A DNA stretch of 64,000 nt, from assembly GCA_045604405.1 (NCBI GenBank), contig JAZUNZ010000031.1, positions 30,912 to 94,911 of the forward strand, in the 5' to 3' direction. How positions within the stretch are numbered: position 1 is the stretch's first letter; the number at the start of each line of letters is the position of its first letter. The notes under the pieces were generated by a model, which saw only the letters and a list, made by a program, of their open reading frames with translations, searched no databases and was not told the DNA's origin. The position numbers were made by a program, and so were the translations under genes. Source of the DNA: UMGS1649 sp045604405. Its GTDB lineage: Bacteria > Bacillota > Clostridia > TANB77 > CAG-465. Below are positions 16,422 through 26,150 of the stretch, one piece after another.

Positions 16422-19196
16422 TTGGGTAAAATAAAAGTAGCAGAACTAGCAAAAAGAGTTAATATGTCAGAAGATATGGTTATTAAAAAGCTAAAGACTA
16501 TGTCAATTAATGTAAACAGTTCAAATGATTTAGTGGAGGAAGCTTTAATAAGCAGGTTTTCTGCAAGTTCAGGACCACATATAATACGCAGAAAGGTAAA
16601 AGTAGTAACTACAGATGAAGAAGGTAACAAAGTGGAAAGAATAACTACTAATGCTGGTGGAACAATACAAAAAAGTGTTATTCGTGAGAAGAAACAAGAA
16701 AAACCTTCATATAGCAAAGAGGGATTGGGTGTTGTTAGAAGCAATTACTCTAGAAATAACAGAAATGTTATGCAAAATATCGTAGTTACACAAAACGGCA
16801 AAAAGGTAGAAAACAAACCAGAAAAACCTGTGGAAAAACCAGAGGTTAGGGTAGCTGAACCTAAAATTCAACAAGAAAAGGTAACAGAACAAAAAGTTCA
16901 TGAAAAAACAGAAAAATTTGATAGACGTGAACAAAATAGTAGAAATGTAAACAATAACCAAAATAAATTCCAAAGAAATAATAATAATAATCCAAGATTC
17001 AACAATAATAGAGATGGAGTAAATCACGAAAGTCGTGGATTTAACAGAAATGCTAGACCAAGTGATAGACCAAATGATAGACAAAATAGACCAGATTTTA
17101 AAAATGGAAGTCAAAGTCAAAGCTCAGGATATAGAGTAAATAAGTTCATAAAGGAAACAGGGCTTACAGATAGTATTCAAAAAGAAACAAGAGATTATTC
17201 AACAACATTAATAGATAAGAAAAAATACAACTCAGAAAAAGCGGAAAGAAAAGAAGAAACTAGAAGACAGGCTAAAAACGCAAATGAGATGAGAGAACAA
17301 AACACTAGAATGGACTTCAGCAAATTTAGAGGTATGCAAGTTTCTGAAGAAGGCCTAATGGATCTTTACGATAGAGGAGAGACAAGACATGGATCTGCTA
17401 AGCGTAAAAAACAAAAGGTAGAAATTGGGCAAACCAAGATCATACCTTTAACAGAAGTAGAGCTTCCAGAAGCAATGACTGTTAAAGATTTTGCTGAGAA
17501 ATTAAAGAAACAAGCCTCTGAAATTATTAAGAAAATGTTCTCTATGGGGATAATGGCAACAGTAAACCAAGAGATAGATTTCGATACAGCATTCTTAATT
17601 GCGTCTGAATTTGGCATAAATGCAACTAAACAAGTTGTTGTAACGGAAGAAGATGTGTTATTTGACGACTCTGAAGACGATGAAAAAGATTTAGAGGTAA
17701 GACCTCCTATTGTTACAATAATGGGACACGTTGATCATGGTAAAACATCGCTTCTAGACAGAATAAGAAGTACTAATGTTGTAGAAGGAGAATCTGGTGG
17801 TATTACTCAACATATAGGGGCATATAAAGTAAAAATAAATGGCAGAGAAATTACATTCTTAGATACTCCGGGACACGCAGCATTCTCAGAAATGAGAGCA
17901 AGAGGAGCACAAATTACAGATATAGTTGTAATAGTTGTTGCAGCAAATGATGGAATAAAACCACAAACAGTTGAAGCTATAAATCATGCTAAGGCAGCAG
18001 GGGTATCAATTGTTGTAGCAATTAACAAAATAGATGTAGAGGGTGCAAATGTAGAAAGAGTAAAACAAGAATTGTTAGAATATGAGCTTGTTCCAGAAGA
18101 ATGGGGAGGAGACACAATATGTGTTCCAATATCTGCAAAACAAGGTATAGGCATTGAAAGTCTTCTTGAGATGATACTTCTTGTAGCAGATGTAAAGGAA
18201 TTAAAAGCAAATCCAAACAAACAAGCAAAAGGAACAGTAATAGAGGCAAAACTAGACAAATCTCGTGGACCACTTGCTACAGTTCTTGTACAAAGAGGAA
18301 CGCTTAATGTTGGAGATACTATTGTTTTAGGTGACATCGTTGGTAGAGTGCGTAATATGACAAACGATAGAGGAGAGAAAGTAAAGAAAGCAGGTCCATC
18401 TACACCAGTAGAAATACTAGGACTAGGCAGTGTACCAGATACAGGAGATACATTCTACGAAGTTAAGGATGAAAAGACAGCACATAAGCTTATAGAAAAG
18501 AGAAAAGCACAACATAGACTTGATCTTATTAAGAAGGGTAGTGTAGTAACGCTAGATGATTTATTTAACAAGATTAAAGATGGCGAAACTACTAACCTAG
18601 ACATAGTTTTAAGAGCAGATGTTAAAGGCTCTGTTGAGGCTTTAAAAGAATCATTAGAAAAACTATCTAATGAAGAAATTAGAGTAAGAGTTATAGCAAG
18701 TAATACGGGTTCTATAACAGAATCAGATATAACGCTTGCAAAACTTTCAAATGCTATAGTTATTGGATTTAACGTAAAACCAGATGCTACAGTACAACAT
18801 GCTGCAGAAAAAGAAAATGTAGACTTAAGATTATATAGAGTAATCTACGATGCAATAGAAGATGTAGAAGCTGCGATGAAGGGACTACATAAACCTACAT
18901 ATAAAGAGGAAGCTTTGGGCACAGCAGAAGTAAGACATGTATTTAAGATTACTGGTGCTGGTGTAATTGCAGGAAGCTATGTAACTCACGGAACGCTTGA
19001 AAGAAATGCAATGGTAAGACTTGTAAGAAATGGTGAAGTTTTATGCGATACAAAACTTGAATCATTAAAACGTGAAAAGGATGATGTAAAAGAAGTAGCA
19101 GAAGGATACGAATGTGGTGTTAAACTAGAGAAATTTAGTGATGTAAAAGAAGGAGATATCCTTGAATGTTACAAGCTAGTTGAGGAGAAAAAATAA
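16422..19196 (+). CDS. infB: Translation initiation factor IF-2
   Basis: IF-2 is the GTPase that places initiator fMet-tRNA on the 30S subunit and promotes subunit joining. The 924-residue protein has an N-terminal IF2_N motif (VAELAKRVNMSEDMVIKKLK), a long Lys/Asn/Arg-rich disordered stretch (about 60-300), a second IF2_N domain (about 345-400) and the GTPase domain from about 430: GHVDHGKTSLLDR, DTPGHAAFSEMRARGA and NKID. Domains II-IV follow. The start is TTG at 16422, three bases after the ylxR stop. The last base of infB is the first base of rbfA. Confidence 0.97.
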   Translation: MGKIKVAELAKRVNMSEDMVIKKLKTMSINVNSSNDLVEEALISRFSASSGPHIIRRKVKVVTTDEEGNKVERITTNAGGTIQKSVIREKKQEKPSYSKEGLGVVRSNYSRNNRNVMQNIVVTQNGKKVENKPEKPVEKPEVRVAEPKIQQEKVTEQKVHEKTEKFDRREQNSRNVNNNQNKFQRNNNNNPRFNNNRDGVNHESRGFNRNARPSDRPNDRQNRPDFKNGSQSQSSGYRVNKFIKETGLTDSIQKETRDYSTTLIDKKKYNSEKAERKEETRRQAKNANEMREQNTRMDFSKFRGMQVSEEGLMDLYDRGETRHGSAKRKKQKVEIGQTKIIPLTEVELPEAMTVKDFAEKLKKQASEIIKKMFSMGIMATVNQEIDFDTAFLIASEFGINATKQVVVTEEDVLFDDSEDDEKDLEVRPPIVTIMGHVDHGKTSLLDRIRSTNVVEGESGGITQHIGAYKVKINGREITFLDTPGHAAFSEMRARGAQITDIVVIVVAANDGIKPQTVEAINHAKAAGVSIVVAINKIDVEGANVERVKQELLEYELVPEEWGGDTICVPISAKQGIGIESLLEMILLVADVKELKANPNKQAKGTVIEAKLDKSRGPLATVLVQRGTLNVGDTIVLGDIVGRVRNMTNDRGEKVKKAGPSTPVEILGLGSVPDTGDTFYEVKDEKTAHKLIEKRKAQHRLDLIKKGSVVTLDDLFNKIKDGETTNLDIVLRADVKGSVEALKESLEKLSNEEIRVRVIASNTGSITESDITLAKLSNAIVIGFNVKPDATVQHAAEKENVDLRLYRVIYDAIEDVEAAMKGLHKPTYKEEALGTAEVRHVFKITGAGVIAGSYVTHGTLERNAMVRLVRNGEVLCDTKLESLKREKDDVKEVAEGYECGVKLEKFSDVKEGDILECYKLVEEKK

Positions 19197-19543
19197 TGCG
19201 TACAGAAAGAATAGACGAAGATATTAAATACTATATAGATAGGATCCTAAGAGAAAATATATCTAAATTTACAAATTCAGGAATTATTACAGTAACAGCT
19301 GTAAAAACAACTAAAGATTTAAGATATTCAAAGGTATATGTGAGTATATTTGGTACAAAATATACTCACCAAACTTTCGAAAAGCTTAAAAACGCTTCTG
19401 GTTTTATAAGAAAGAATTTAGCAGGAATGCTAAAAGCAAGAAATATACCAGATATAGTTTTTGAACTTGATGATTCTATGGAGTATGGAGAAAAAATGGA
19501 CAGACTTATAGATAATTTGGATATACATAAGGAAGAAGAATAG
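19196..19543 (+). CDS. rbfA: 30S ribosome-binding factor RbfA
   Basis: RbfA binds pre-30S particles and helps mature the 5' end of 16S rRNA. The 115-residue protein has the KH-like fold signature VTAVKTTKDLRYSKVYVSIF and the conserved ARNIPDIVFELDDSMEYGEK near its C-terminus. It overlaps the infB stop by one base (TAATG), which indicates coupled translation. Confidence 0.96.
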   Translation: MRTERIDEDIKYYIDRILRENISKFTNSGIITVTAVKTTKDLRYSKVYVSIFGTKYTHQTFEKLKNASGFIRKNLAGMLKARNIPDIVFELDDSMEYGEKMDRLIDNLDIHKEEE

Positions 19544-19552
19544 GGGGATTAT

Positions 19553-20527
19553 ATGGAAGTTTTAGAACATATTAAAAAACATATAGAGGAAGCTAGTACA
19601 ATATGCCTAATAGCTCATATACGCGCAGATGGAGATGCGGTAGGAAGCGTTGGAGCAATGTATCATTTCTTAAAAGAAATTGGTAAAGAAGTATATATGT
19701 TATTGCCGAATTTAGAAGATACTTTTGAGTTTCTTCCTAATATACAAGAGCGTGTTGATATGGTGCCGCTTGAGAGTTATGATCTTTTAATGTGTTTAGA
19801 TACTTCAAATTTAGAAAGACTGAATATTACCCCTGAAGATATGGCTAAAGCTAAAAAAATAGTAGTAATAGATCATCATAGAAATAATATGATAGATGCA
19901 GGCATAAAGCTTGTCGATGAGAACGCCCCTGCAAATTGCGAAATTATATATGATTTAATAAATTATATGGGGCATAATATCTCAAAGAATACAGCAGAAT
20001 ATATATATATGGGTCTTATGACAGACACAGGAAGCTTTAATTATGAAAGAACTAGTTCTAAAACTCACAAAATTGCAGGTGAGATGATAGATAAAGGAGC
20101 AGACTATGTTAAAACATGTAAGATTTTAAATCACACATATTCTGAGTCAAGGATGAAGCTTGTATCTCAAGTCATAAACAACATGGAAACATATTTAGAT
20201 GGCAAAGTTAGGGTTGGAATGACGGATAAGGATACTATGGACAGTCTTAATGCTAAAGAACAAGATGTTCAAAGCCTAGTAAATTATTTAAGAGGCATTG
20301 AAGGGACTGTAGTTGCGATATATTTTAGAGCATTAGATGAAACCAATTACAAAGTAAGCATCCGTGCGGAAGAACCTGTAGATGCATCAGAACTATCTTT
20401 AATGTTTGGTGGTGGTGGCCACAAAAGGGCAGCGGGATTTTCTACAGACAATGTGGAGGCTACAAAAATTAAGCTAATTGAAATACTAGAAAGGTTGTTA
20501 AAAAGTGAAGATAACAGGAATACTTAA
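19553..20527 (+). CDS. nrnA: DHH-family oligoribonuclease / pAp phosphatase NrnA
   Basis: NrnA degrades very short RNAs and dephosphorylates 3'-phosphoadenosine 5'-phosphate. The 324-residue protein shows the DHH-family metal-binding motifs RADGDAVGS (near 24), LMCLDTSN (near 83), VIDHHRNN (near 108) and TDTGSFNYE (near 160), and the DHHA1 substrate motif FGGGGHKRAAGF near 286. AGGGGG precedes the ATG. Its 3' end overlaps truB by 23 bases. This rbfA-nrnA-truB order is common in Firmicutes. Confidence 0.95.
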   Translation: MEVLEHIKKHIEEASTICLIAHIRADGDAVGSVGAMYHFLKEIGKEVYMLLPNLEDTFEFLPNIQERVDMVPLESYDLLMCLDTSNLERLNITPEDMAKAKKIVVIDHHRNNMIDAGIKLVDENAPANCEIIYDLINYMGHNISKNTAEYIYMGLMTDTGSFNYERTSSKTHKIAGEMIDKGADYVKTCKILNHTYSESRMKLVSQVINNMETYLDGKVRVGMTDKDTMDSLNAKEQDVQSLVNYLRGIEGTVVAIYFRALDETNYKVSIRAEEPVDASELSLMFGGGGHKRAAGFSTDNVEATKIKLIEILERLLKSEDNRNT

Positions 20528-21377
20528 TATAGACAAACCAGCAGGAATTACATCTTATGACGTTGTTGATGTTATTAAAAAGTTGTTTATAGGGTCAAAA
20601 GTGGGACATACAGGAACACTTGATCCGGTAGCAACAGGAGTTTTGCCTATACTTATAGGTGATGCAACAAAATTATCAGATAACTTGACTGCTGAAAATA
20701 AAGCATATAGAGTAAAAATGTTACTTGGAGTAGAAACTAATACTTATGATATAACGGGAAAAATAGTTTATGCTTCGGTAGTAAATAAAGACGAAATATA
20801 TATACGCGAAAGAATAAAGAGATTTATTGGAGTACAACAACAAACTCCACCTCAATATAGCGCTATAAAAGTTGAGGGAAAAAGAGCGTATCAATATGCC
20901 AGAGAAGGAAAAGAAGTAGAGCTTAAACCTAGAATAATAGAGATTTATGATATAAATAATATTGCGGTGGATTTGAAAAAACGTGAAGTGTCTTTTGATG
21001 TATATTGCACAAAGGGGACATATATAAGAAGTCTTGTAAGTGATATTGGTAAAAAGCTAGGCTGTGGCGCTACAATGGTGGATTTAATAAGACTTAAAAA
21101 TGGCAATTTCGATATAAAAGATAGCATTCCTTTATATGATTTTCTAAAGCTTAATTTTGAAGAGATGAAGAAAAAAATAATTAGTATAGATGATTATTAT
21201 GAAGATTTAAAAAGAATAAATATGGATGAAATAGAGTATACTAAATTCTTTAATGGAGTAAAACTAGAATATAATGAACAAGACAAACTTGTAAAGGTAT
21301 ATGAAAATAACAAATATAAAGGATTAGGACAGATTAAAGATGGTGTGCTTAAAAGATATTTAATAGAGAACGAGTAA
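20505..21377 (+). CDS. truB: tRNA pseudouridine-55 synthase TruB
   Basis: TruB converts U55 in the T loop of tRNAs to pseudouridine. The 290-residue protein opens GILNIDKPAGITSYDVV and has the catalytic Asp in GHTGTLDPVATGVLPI near residue 38. KAYRVKMLLGVETNTYD and YSAIKVEGKRAYQYAREG follow. The start is GTG at 20505, inside nrnA. It closes the operon; the bifunctional riboflavin kinase gene ribF, which often follows truB, is absent. Its stop codon lies in the loop of the terminator at 21365-21390. Confidence 0.96.
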   Translation: MKITGILNIDKPAGITSYDVVDVIKKLFIGSKVGHTGTLDPVATGVLPILIGDATKLSDNLTAENKAYRVKMLLGVETNTYDITGKIVYASVVNKDEIYIRERIKRFIGVQQQTPPQYSAIKVEGKRAYQYAREGKEVELKPRIIEIYDINNIAVDLKKREVSFDVYCTKGTYIRSLVSDIGKKLGCGATMVDLIRLKNGNFDIKDSIPLYDFLKLNFEEMKKKIISIDDYYEDLKRINMDEIEYTKFFNGVKLEYNEQDKLVKVYENNKYKGLGQIKDGVLKRYLIENE

Positions 21378-21390
21378 TCGTTCTCTTTTT
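21365..21390 (+). terminator. Terminator of the rimP-truB operon
   Basis: AGAGAACG (21365-21372) and CGTTCTCT (21379-21386) form an 8-bp stem around AGTAAT, followed by TTTT. It overlaps the end of truB. Confidence 0.8.
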
Positions 21391-21454
21391 CTTGTATTAT
21401 GCTTGAAAAAAATGCATATTTATAATAATATATATATAACTTAGGGGGGTATTT

Positions 21455-22453
21455 ATGATATTAGTTACAGGTGGACTTGGATATATAGGAAGCCATACAT
21501 GCGTGGAATTATTAAAAAACGGAGAAAGATTAGCGGTTATGGACAATCTTTCTAACAGTAAAATTGAAATGATGGATAAAATAAAACAAATAACAGGTAA
21601 AGGATTTGTATTTTATAAAGCTGACCTGTTAGATAAAGAAGCAATGCGCAAAATATTTGCTGAAAACAAAATACGTGCAGTTGTACATTTTGCTGGACTT
21701 AAAGCTGTTGGAGAATCTGTTGCAAAACCAATTGAATATTACAAAAATAATGTTGTAGGAACTCTAAATTTATTAGAAGTAATGAAAGAATTTGGAGTAA
21801 ACAAAATGGTATTTAGTTCTTCAGCAACGGTTTATGGTGCGCCTAAAACTGTACCAATAACAGAAGACATGCCACTTTCTACGACAAATCCTTATGGAAC
21901 AACAAAGCTTATGATAGAACAAATTCTTACAGATGTTTCAAAAGCAAACAAGGATTTTAAGGTTGCAATTTTAAGATACTTTAATCCAATAGGGGCTCAT
22001 GAAAGCGGTATAATTGGTGAGGATCCAAATGGTATACCTAACAATCTTATGCCATATATTTCAAGAGTGGCTTCAGGAAAATTAGAGTGTTTAAGCGTAT
22101 TTGGCAATGATTATCCAACACACGATGGCACTGGAGTAAGAGACTATATACATGTAGTAGATTTAACAAAAGGACATTTAAAAGCATTAGCAAGACTAGC
22201 AAAAGACGATACGGGAGTATTCATATATAATCTGGGAACAGGAAATGGATATAGCGTACTAGATATAGTAAATGCTTTCCAAAAAGCAAATGATGTAACA
22301 ATAAAATATAAAATTGTAGAAAGAAGACCAGGAGATATTGCGGAGTGTTATGCAAATCCATCTAAAGCATTAAGAGAATTAGAATGGAAAGCTGAAAAAA
22401 CTCTAGAAGACATGGTAAGAGATGCGTGGAATTTTGAGAAAAATAACATGTAG
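21455..22453 (+). CDS. galE: UDP-glucose 4-epimerase
   Basis: GalE interconverts UDP-glucose and UDP-galactose (in some homologues also the N-acetyl forms). The 332-residue short-chain dehydrogenase fold has the NAD-binding GGLGYIGSHT at the N-terminus, FAGLKAVGESV near 81, FSSSATVYG near 121 and the catalytic Tyr/Lys in NPYGTTK near 147. RDYIHVVDL lies near 231. AGGGGGG precedes the ATG. It stands alone, with terminators on both sides; supply of sugar nucleotides for surface glycans is inferred. Confidence 0.95.
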   Translation: MILVTGGLGYIGSHTCVELLKNGERLAVMDNLSNSKIEMMDKIKQITGKGFVFYKADLLDKEAMRKIFAENKIRAVVHFAGLKAVGESVAKPIEYYKNNVVGTLNLLEVMKEFGVNKMVFSSSATVYGAPKTVPITEDMPLSTTNPYGTTKLMIEQILTDVSKANKDFKVAILRYFNPIGAHESGIIGEDPNGIPNNLMPYISRVASGKLECLSVFGNDYPTHDGTGVRDYIHVVDLTKGHLKALARLAKDDTGVFIYNLGTGNGYSVLDIVNAFQKANDVTIKYKIVERRPGDIAECYANPSKALRELEWKAEKTLEDMVRDAWNFEKNNM

Positions 22454-22457
22454 ATTC

Positions 22458-22488
22458 AAAGGACAGGAGTATTTCACTCCTGTCCTTT
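22458..22488 (+). terminator. Terminator after galE
   Basis: AAAGGACAGGAGT and ACTCCTGTCCTTT form a perfect 13-bp stem around a 5-nt loop. Confidence 0.8.
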
Positions 22489-22491
22489 CCC

Positions 22492-22520
22492 TTGACAAAA
22501 CATATAAATTATAGTAAGAT
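22492..22520 (+). promoter_or_regulatory. Promoter of glmS
   Basis: TTGACA (22492-22497), 17-bp spacer, TAAGAT (22515-22520), right behind the galE terminator. Confidence 0.75.
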
Positions 22521-22576
22521 ACAAGCGGTAAAAAGAAATTGTAAATATACACTAAAGGAAGGAGAAAAACTATATA

Positions 22577-22720
22577 AGCGCCAGGACACGAAAGTGTTGA
22601 CGAGGAAGAAACTTATCGAAAGATTCGGCGGATGGTTTCTTGGCATTGATTACTGCCATAGTATGCACAAAAAACTAACAGTGATGTTAGAACAAAGTAA
22701 GTACAGTAATCATATATTTA
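22577..22720 (+). ncRNA. glmS ribozyme (glucosamine-6-phosphate-activated self-cleaving riboswitch)
   Basis: The conserved core is visible in order: AAGCGCCAGGAC at the cleavage site (between A22577 and G22578), the small P2-type hairpin CACGAAAGTG, then GACGAGGAAGAAACTTATCG (22599-22618), TTCGGCGGATGG (22624-22635), and a P3 helix TGATTACTG (22647-22655) pairing with CAGTAATCA (22704-22712). It encloses the hairpin CTAAC...GTTAG. Glucosamine-6-phosphate is the known cofactor: it triggers cleavage, and in Bacillus the downstream mRNA is then degraded by RNase J1. It lies about 100 bases before glmS. An 80-codon open frame here is an artefact. Confidence 0.95.
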
Positions 22721-22819
22721 CAATACTTTTTTGAATATATTGGGTGTATTTAGGCAAAACAATGTTAGTTTTGTCATACCTTTTGAGCACGTAAATATAA
22801 TTTAAGGAGGTATTTTTTT

Positions 22820-24661
22820 ATGTGTGGTATAGTTGGATATATTGGGAGTAAAAAAGCTACTCCCGTACTTATTGATGGGCTTTTGAGCTTAGAATACAGA
22901 GGATATGACTCTGCTGGAATTGCTACAATTGAGAAAAACGAAGTAGTAATAAACAAAGACAAGGGGAGAGTGCAAAATCTATTAAATTTAGATCGTATAA
23001 ATAAGTTGGAGGGAACAGTAGGAATTGCGCACACTAGATGGGCAACTCATGGTAAGCCTTCAAAAGAAAATTCTCATCCTCATGCAGATGGAAATGGTAG
23101 TTTTATAGTAGTACATAACGGAATTATAGAAAACTATAGCGAACTTAAAGAATTTTTAGGACAAAAAGGATACAGTTTTGTATCTGAAACAGATACGGAG
23201 GTTATTCCTAATCTAATTCATTACTATTATAATAATGGATTTGTAAATGGTACAGATAAATTCTTATCAGCAGTAAAGTCTGCTGCAGACAATTTAAAAG
23301 GGAGTTATGCATTAGAGGTAATATCTCATCTTTATCCAGATAGAGTTATAGTAGTAAGAAAGGATAGTCCGCTAGTTATTGGTAAGGGTATAGGTGAAAA
23401 TTACATTGCATCAGATATACCTGCAATATTAAAATATACAAAAGAATTCTATATGTTAGAGGACAATGAATTTGCAGTTATATATAAAGACCATATAGAA
23501 TTTATGGATAATTCTTTAGAAAAGCATAATAAAGGCGTAAAAATTATAGATTGGAATTTTGATGCGGCATCTAAGGATGGCTATGAAGACTATATGTTAA
23601 AAGAAATATTTGAGCAGCCAAAAGCAACAAGAGAAACAATAGGCTCAAGAGTTGTATTAAATGAAAGATGTCAGTTTGCTGATTTAGATATTTCAAAAGA
23701 ATATTTAGAAAGTATAAACAAAATATATATAGTAGCCTGCGGTACTGCAATGCATGCAGGACTTGTGGGAAAGAATATTATAGAAAAAATATGTAGAATA
23801 AGTGTAGAGGTAGATATTGCATCAGAATTTAGATATAGACAGCCAATAATAGATGAAAAAACACTATGTATATATATTAGTCAATCTGGAGAAACGGCGG
23901 ATACAATAGCAGCATTAAAGCTTGCAAAAGAAAGAAATGCAAAAACTATTGCTGTATCTAATGTAATAGGAAGTTCGATTACAAGAGAAGCGGACTATAC
24001 AATATACACCCATGCTGGTCCAGAAATAGCGGTGGCTTCAACCAAAGCGTATACATCACAAGTAGTATTATTGGCAATACTTGCTGTACATTTTGCAGAA
24101 ATATTAGACAGTTGCGATTTAGAAAGGTTACAAGAATTAAAGAAAGAAATACTGGATATACCAACTAAATTGGAGGTTGTATTAGACAACATAAAAGAAA
24201 TAGAGGATTTTGCAAAATCAGTATACACTCAAAAAGACATGTTTTTTCTAGGCAGAGGAATAGATTATTACACTGCTCTTGAAGCCTCACTAAAACTTAA
24301 GGAAATTTCATACATTCATTCTGAAGCGTATGCATCTGGTGAATTAAAACATGGACCAATTGCACTAATAGAAAATGGCGTTGCTGTGATATCTATACTT
24401 ACTGATGAAAAACTTCTAGAAAAATCTATTAGTAATATACAAGAAGTAATTTCAAGAGGAGCAAATACTTTAGTTATAACAAACAGACAATTACCAAACA
24501 ACAATTATAACTTTGTTATAAATATTCCAGAGATAGACTCGTTATTATCTCCAATACTTGCTATAGCACCTTTACAACTTCTAAGCTATTATATTTCTAA
24601 GAATAAGGGCTTGGATGTAGATAAACCTAGGAATTTAGCAAAATCAGTAACGGTTGAATAA
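22820..24661 (+). CDS. glmS: Glutamine--fructose-6-phosphate aminotransferase (isomerizing)
   Basis: GlmS makes glucosamine-6-phosphate from fructose-6-phosphate and glutamine, the first step to UDP-GlcNAc for peptidoglycan. The 613-residue protein has the N-terminal glutaminase domain, with catalytic Cys2 in MCGIVGYIGS and THTRWATHG-type IAHTRWATHGKPS near 72. Two SIS sugar-isomerase domains follow (CGTAMHAG near 311, ISQSGETADT near 353). The C-terminal DKPRNLAKSVTVE is typical. AAGGAGG precedes the ATG. Expression is under the upstream glmS ribozyme. Confidence 0.97.
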   Translation: MCGIVGYIGSKKATPVLIDGLLSLEYRGYDSAGIATIEKNEVVINKDKGRVQNLLNLDRINKLEGTVGIAHTRWATHGKPSKENSHPHADGNGSFIVVHNGIIENYSELKEFLGQKGYSFVSETDTEVIPNLIHYYYNNGFVNGTDKFLSAVKSAADNLKGSYALEVISHLYPDRVIVVRKDSPLVIGKGIGENYIASDIPAILKYTKEFYMLEDNEFAVIYKDHIEFMDNSLEKHNKGVKIIDWNFDAASKDGYEDYMLKEIFEQPKATRETIGSRVVLNERCQFADLDISKEYLESINKIYIVACGTAMHAGLVGKNIIEKICRISVEVDIASEFRYRQPIIDEKTLCIYISQSGETADTIAALKLAKERNAKTIAVSNVIGSSITREADYTIYTHAGPEIAVASTKAYTSQVVLLAILAVHFAEILDSCDLERLQELKKEILDIPTKLEVVLDNIKEIEDFAKSVYTQKDMFFLGRGIDYYTALEASLKLKEISYIHSEAYASGELKHGPIALIENGVAVISILTDEKLLEKSISNIQEVISRGANTLVITNRQLPNNNYNFVINIPEIDSLLSPILAIAPLQLLSYYISKNKGLDVDKPRNLAKSVTVE

Positions 24662-24670
24662 AGTAAAATA

Positions 24671-24704
24671 AAGACTATTGATTTCAATAGTCTTAAATTT
24701 TTTT
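24671..24704 (+). terminator. Terminator after glmS
   Basis: AAGACTATTG and CAATAGTCTT form a 10-bp stem around ATTT, followed by AAATTTTTTT. Confidence 0.85.
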
Positions 24705-24725
24705 GCAAACAACTAAATTAAATGT

Positions 24726-24754
24726 TTGACATATAATATACTATGTGATAAACT
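24726..24754 (+). promoter_or_regulatory. Upstream promoter candidate for the M23 peptidase gene
   Basis: TTGACA (24726-24731), 17-bp spacer, TAAACT (24749-24754). Confidence 0.45.
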
Positions 24755-24821
24755 ATAGCTAGTTAAGTAGTGTACAAATAGGGTAGAAAAGGTGCATTAT
24801 TTGGGAGAAGAGGTTAAAAAG

Positions 24822-24850
24822 TTGCAATTTTTATACTTTTATGGTATAAT
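24822..24850 (+). promoter_or_regulatory. Proximal promoter of the M23 peptidase gene
   Basis: TTGCAA (24822-24827), 17-bp spacer, TATAAT (24845-24850). Confidence 0.7.
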
Positions 24851-24884
24851 ATATGTTGTGACCGAAAGGAAAGGTGTAATTTAA

Positions 24885-25928
24885 GTGAAAAAAGGGAGTG
24901 CCCTCAGAACACTAAGATTCATATTTATAACAGTTGTTTTATTTGTTTTATCATTTACTGCTGTTGTAATAACAGTATTAAATGTATATGTGCCAGAGTA
25001 TTTGGCAAAAATAGATGGAGAAGAAGTAGGTTATTTTACATCTCCTGCTGAATTTGATGAAGTCTATGAAAAATTAGTAGAAGAAAAAGAAGCCGATGGA
25101 TTAGAAGTTAAAGTATATCTTGCTTCTGAGCCAGAGTTCGAACTTAAGTATGTAAGAGATTCTGTTACTGAAGAACAAAATTTATATACAAATGTAAGGG
25201 CGTTTGTAAAAACAGAGTATACAGTGTATAACGTAGAAGTTAAAGGTAAAACTGAGATGACTTTTGCTACTAAAAAAGAAGCAGATGATTATGCTAAAAA
25301 GATAAAATCTGCCGTTAAGTCTACTGTAAAATCTACAGTTAAGGTAAAAAAATCTACAACAGAAGAATTAGTAAAGACTACAGAAAAAGCATCGGCTAAG
25401 AAGATATATAATGATTTAGTAAGTAGATATAAACCGGTGGTAAGAACATATACTACAACATCATGGACTGGTTCTACAACTAACAAAGGTAAAGCCACAG
25501 GTGCACTTCATACATTTATATCTGGTGGTAGAAGACCGACAATCGGTGTAGTAACTCAACAATATGGTGTATATAACTATTCATTATATGGAAATTCTAT
25601 GCACACAGGTATAGATATAGCAGACAACTCTAAACCTAATATATATCCATATAAAGATGGTACTGTAGTAAAAGTTGTATACGGAAGTACAGGTTATGGA
25701 TATTACGTAATAGTAAGCCATGGTAAAGATGAAAGCGGAAACGAACTTCAAACATTATATGCTCATATGAGTAAAATAAATGTAAGCGTAGGACAACAAG
25801 TAACACAATCTACTGCTTTAGGTAGAATGGGAACAACGGGATTATCTACAGGTATCCACTTACACTTTGAAATAAGAGTGTTAAATGGTAGCCAAATGAC
25901 AAGATATAATCCAGGATATTATATATAA
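24885..25928 (+). CDS. Membrane-anchored M23 (LytM-type) peptidoglycan endopeptidase
   Basis: A 347-residue protein. One N-terminal membrane anchor (about 11-35) is followed by an extracellular alpha/beta region (about 40-180), a Thr/Ser-rich linker, and a C-terminal M23 domain from about 215. The zinc ligands are in place: HTGID (near 240), YAHMSKINVSVGQ (near 290) and HLHFEIR near 326. Such enzymes cleave peptide cross-links in the wall during growth or sporulation (compare SpoIIQ). The start is GTG behind AAAGGAAAGG. It is a single-gene unit with its own terminator. Confidence 0.9.
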   Translation: MKKGSALRTLRFIFITVVLFVLSFTAVVITVLNVYVPEYLAKIDGEEVGYFTSPAEFDEVYEKLVEEKEADGLEVKVYLASEPEFELKYVRDSVTEEQNLYTNVRAFVKTEYTVYNVEVKGKTEMTFATKKEADDYAKKIKSAVKSTVKSTVKVKKSTTEELVKTTEKASAKKIYNDLVSRYKPVVRTYTTTSWTGSTTNKGKATGALHTFISGGRRPTIGVVTQQYGVYNYSLYGNSMHTGIDIADNSKPNIYPYKDGTVVKVVYGSTGYGYYVIVSHGKDESGNELQTLYAHMSKINVSVGQQVTQSTALGRMGTTGLSTGIHLHFEIRVLNGSQMTRYNPGYYI

Positions 25929-25932
25929 AATT

Positions 25933-25968
25933 AAAATCTTAAGGGACAACCCTTAAGATTTTTTTTGC
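25933..25968 (+). terminator. Terminator after the M23 gene
   Basis: AAAATCTTAAGGG and CCCTTAAGATTTT form a 13-bp stem around ACAA, followed by a T-run. Confidence 0.88.
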
Positions 25969-26008
25969 CGATTTTTATCCGCTTTTTTCTTTTTTAGAAA
26001 AATTTCCT

Positions 26009-26022
26009 CCACTTTAAACCAC
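26009..26022 (-). promoter_or_regulatory. Distal inverted pair of MraZ-like boxes
   Basis: On the minus strand two GTGG motifs stand exactly 10 nt apart. The minus-strand text GTGGTTTAAAGTGGAGG shares AAAGTGGAGG with the repeats at the mraZ promoter about 140 bp downstream. Confidence 0.4.
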
Positions 26023-26111
26023 AAATTTATTGTAAATACTGAGATGTATGGAATTGCTAAATTTTAATTAAAAATAATTACATAATTTTTTAAATTTTTT
26101 CAAAAAAGGTA

Positions 26112-26140
26112 TTGCAATTATATATATATTTGTATATAAT
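26112..26140 (+). promoter_or_regulatory. Promoter of the mraZ/dcw operon
   Basis: TTGCAA (26112-26117), 17-bp spacer, TATAAT (26135-26140). Confidence 0.8.
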
Positions 26141-26150
26141 ATGGGTGCAG

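Noticed and set aside
22492..22734. An 80-codon open frame upstream of glmS
   Set aside because: It runs from the promoter through the glmS ribozyme core, lacks a ribosome binding site and has no protein-like pattern.
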